The notes under the pieces: generated by a model
What the model saw: the letters and a program-made list of their open reading frames with translations, nothing else
The model's database searches: none
Told to the model about the DNA's origin: nothing
Shown: piece after piece, positions 4,054 through 5,640 of the stretch
How positions within the stretch are numbered: position 1 is the stretch's first letter
Layout of the letters: each line of letters opens with the position of its first letter
NCBI GenBank assembly: GCA_045224495.1
Contig: JBGVAK010000066.1
Location: 1 to 5,640 of the forward strand
DNA from: RUG472 sp045224495
Lineage (GTDB): Bacteria > Bacillota > Clostridia > Christensenellales > CAG-138
Direction of reading: 5' to 3'
DNA length: 5,640 bases
Position numbers and translations under genes: made by a program

Positions 4054-5640
4054 TTATTTCACAGTCAGTTTCTGCGCTTCCTTATAGGGCTTGAAGAGCT
4101 GCCAGAGGAGTAGGCCCAGCAGGATGAGGGCGATGACGAGGCCCACCACGTTCATGCCGCCGGCGAACAGGCGGCCGATCTGCCAGACGATGAAGGCCAT
4201 GACCCACGCAAAGCCGCACTGATAGGCGATGGCGAACCAGGTCCACTTGGCGCTGTTCATCTCCCGCTTGATGGCGCCGATAGCGGCGAAGCAGGGGGCG
4301 CAGAGAAGGTTGAAGAGCAGGAAGCAGTAGGCAGCCAGCTTCCCGTGACCGCCCGAGAAGGCGTCGAAGTCCTTGGCCACCTTGTCCCAGATCTGGTCGC
4401 CGGCCTCCTCCAGCTCCTCCTCGCCGTCGTTGTCGTCGTAGGCGTACAGGACGCCGAAGGTGCCGACCACGTCCTCCTTGGCCACGAGGCCGGTGACGGA
4501 GGCCACGGTGGGCTTCCAGTCGCCGAAGCCCAGGGGCTTGAAGACCACGGACACAGGCTGCGCGATGCGGGCGATGATGGAATCGTCCATGGGCTCCACT
4601 TCGTCCTCAGGAATGCCCATGCGGTCCGCCACGGACGCTTTGTATTCCTCCGTGCAGACGGCATCGTCCTCATAGAGGGTGCTGACCATGCCGAAGTGCC
4701 CGTTGACCACGCCCAGGTTGGACAGGAGCCAGATCACGATGGCGGAGATGACGATGACCGTGCCGGCCCGCTTGATGAAGGACCAGCCCCGCTCCCAGGT
4801 GCCACGGAGCACGTTGCCCACAGAGGGCGCGTGGTAGGCGGGCAGCTCCATGACGAAGGGGGACGGTTCGCCGGCGAACATCCTGGTCTTCTTCAGCATG
4901 ATGCCGGAGACCACGATGGAGGCGATGCCCAGGAAGTAGGCGGATACGGCGATCCAGGTGCTGCCGCTGAAGAGCGCGCCGGCAATCAGGGCGATGACGG
5001 GCAGCTTCGCGCCGCAGGGCATGAAGGTGGTGGTCATGATGGTCATGCGCCGGTCCCGCTCGTTCTCGATGGTCCGGGAGGCCATGATGCCCGGAATGCC
5101 GCAGCCTGTGGCCACCAGCATGGGGATGAAGCTCTTGCCGGAGAGGCCGAAGCGGCGGAAGATACGGTCCATGATGAAGGCGATGCGGGCCATGTAGCCG
5201 CAGTCCTCCAGGATGCAGAGCATGAGGAACAGGACCAGCATCTGGGGCACGAAGCCCAGCACCGCGCCCACACCCTTCAAAACGCCGTCGGAGATGAGGC
5301 CCACCAGCCAGGGCGCCGCGCCCCAGCCTTCCAGCAGGGCCCGGGAGCCGCCCTGGAGCCAGGCTTCGCCAAAGGTATCGTTCATCCAGTCGGTCAGGAA
5401 GGTGCCGATGGCGATGCCGCCGTCGGAGATGGACTTGCCCACGGACAGGGCAAAGACCAGGAACATGATGCCCACAAAGATGGGCAGGGCCAACCAGCGG
5501 TTGGTGACCACCTTGTCTATCTTATCGGAGGTGGACAGCTGTCCCTTCCCCTTCTTCTTATAGATGCCTTTGAGAGTCTCGCCGATATACACGTACCGCT
5601 CGTTGGTGATGATGCTCTCCGCGTCGTCGTCCAGCTCCTT
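4054..5640 (-). CDS. feoB: Ferrous iron transporter FeoB, membrane domain (N-terminal G domain beyond window edge)
   Basis: Inner-membrane Fe(II) uptake protein powered by an N-terminal GTPase. The 528 residues visible begin in the linker (K-E-L-D-D-D-A-E-S-I-I), then DKIDKVVTNRWLALPIF, the standard entry to the first membrane helix; the frame is open to the edge, so the GTG at 5590-5592 is internal and not the start. In residues from that GTG: helices near 33-50 and 108-128; first Gate region ILEDCGYMARIAF (127-139), GCGIPGIMASRTIENERDRR (163-182), PCGAKLPVIALI (192-203); FeoB_C segment; second Gate region with TVASVTGLVAKEDVVGTFG (362-380); LLCAPCFAAIGAIKREMNSA (429-448); last helices near 452-500. 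Conserved Gate cysteines Cys164 and Cys193, plus Cys431/Cys434, are candidates for iron handling. Acidic loops lie at 308-337 and 385-410. The G domain, with its GTP-binding motifs, and any feoA lie outside the window. The Cys-rich partner gene follows, so the two form an operon, probably under iron control (Fur/DtxR), with the promoter off-window. Confidence 0.97.
   Translation of the reverse strand, partial: KELDDDAESIITNERYVYIGETLKGIYKKKGKGQLSTSDKIDKVVTNRWLALPIFVGIMFLVFALSVGKSISDGGIAIGTFLTDWMNDTFGEAWLQGGSRALLEGWGAAPWLVGLISDGVLKGVGAVLGFVPQMLVLFLMLCILEDCGYMARIAFIMDRIFRRFGLSGKSFIPMLVATGCGIPGIMASRTIENERDRRMTIMTTTFMPCGAKLPVIALIAGALFSGSTWIAVSAYFLGIASIVVSGIMLKKTRMFAGEPSPFVMELPAYHAPSVGNVLRGTWERGWSFIKRAGTVIVISAIVIWLLSNLGVVNGHFGMVSTLYEDDAVCTEEYKASVADRMGIPEDEVEPMDDSIIARIAQPVSVVFKPLGFGDWKPTVASVTGLVAKEDVVGTFGVLYAYDDNDGEEELEEAGDQIWDKVAKDFDAFSGGHGKLAAYCFLLFNLLCAPCFAAIGAIKREMNSAKWTWFAIAYQCGFAWVMAFIVWQIGRLFAGGMNVVGLVIALILLGLLLWQLFKPYKEAQKLTVK

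Noticed and set aside
5590..5592. GTG as the start of a 512-residue FeoB lacking the G domain
   Set aside because: The frame stays open to the window edge with FeoB linker residues upstream, so the gene simply continues outside.

Overview
The window looks like a GC-rich Firmicutes chromosome, most likely a gut Clostridia/Oscillospiraceae-type organism. This rests on the FeoB sequence type with its small FeoB-associated Cys-rich membrane protein, a TctC-type lipoprotein with a Thr/Glu/Lys linker, Shine-Dalgarno sites of the AAGGAG type, and a tail-like gene whose motifs recall gut Clostridia phages. All identifications come from reading the sequence and from memory of the families; no search was run.

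Layout. (1) 1-890, minus: a tripartite tricarboxylate transporter (TctC/Bug) substrate-binding lipoprotein that runs off the left edge; the membrane subunits would be expected beyond it. (2) 891-1036: a divergent control region with two overlapping candidate promoters and a perfect 6-3-6 inverted repeat. (3) 1037-1993, plus: a LysR-type regulator, divergent from tctC, followed 18 bp later by (4) 2012-2215, a 67-residue Cys/His-rich protein. (5) 2216-2311: a convergent gap holding a nested inverted repeat. (6) 2312-3670, minus: a 452-residue protein that looks like a phage tail/receptor-binding protein, with five degenerate ~27-residue N-terminal repeats, standing alone among chromosomal genes. 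(7) 3738-3968, minus: the FeoB-associated Cys-rich single-pass protein. (8) 3969-4053: an intercistronic gap with a 12-bp hairpin. (9) 4054-5640, minus: the membrane part of the ferrous iron transporter FeoB; its G domain lies beyond the right edge.

Two ordinary physiological units are present: a LysR-controlled organic-acid uptake system (left) and a ferrous iron uptake operon (right). The outlier is the orphan phage-tail-like gene between them, which has strongly uneven base composition along its length. The LysR/tctC region also yields a testable operator model: the inverted repeat is centred close to -65 of the predicted tctC start, where LysR-type regulators usually bind.
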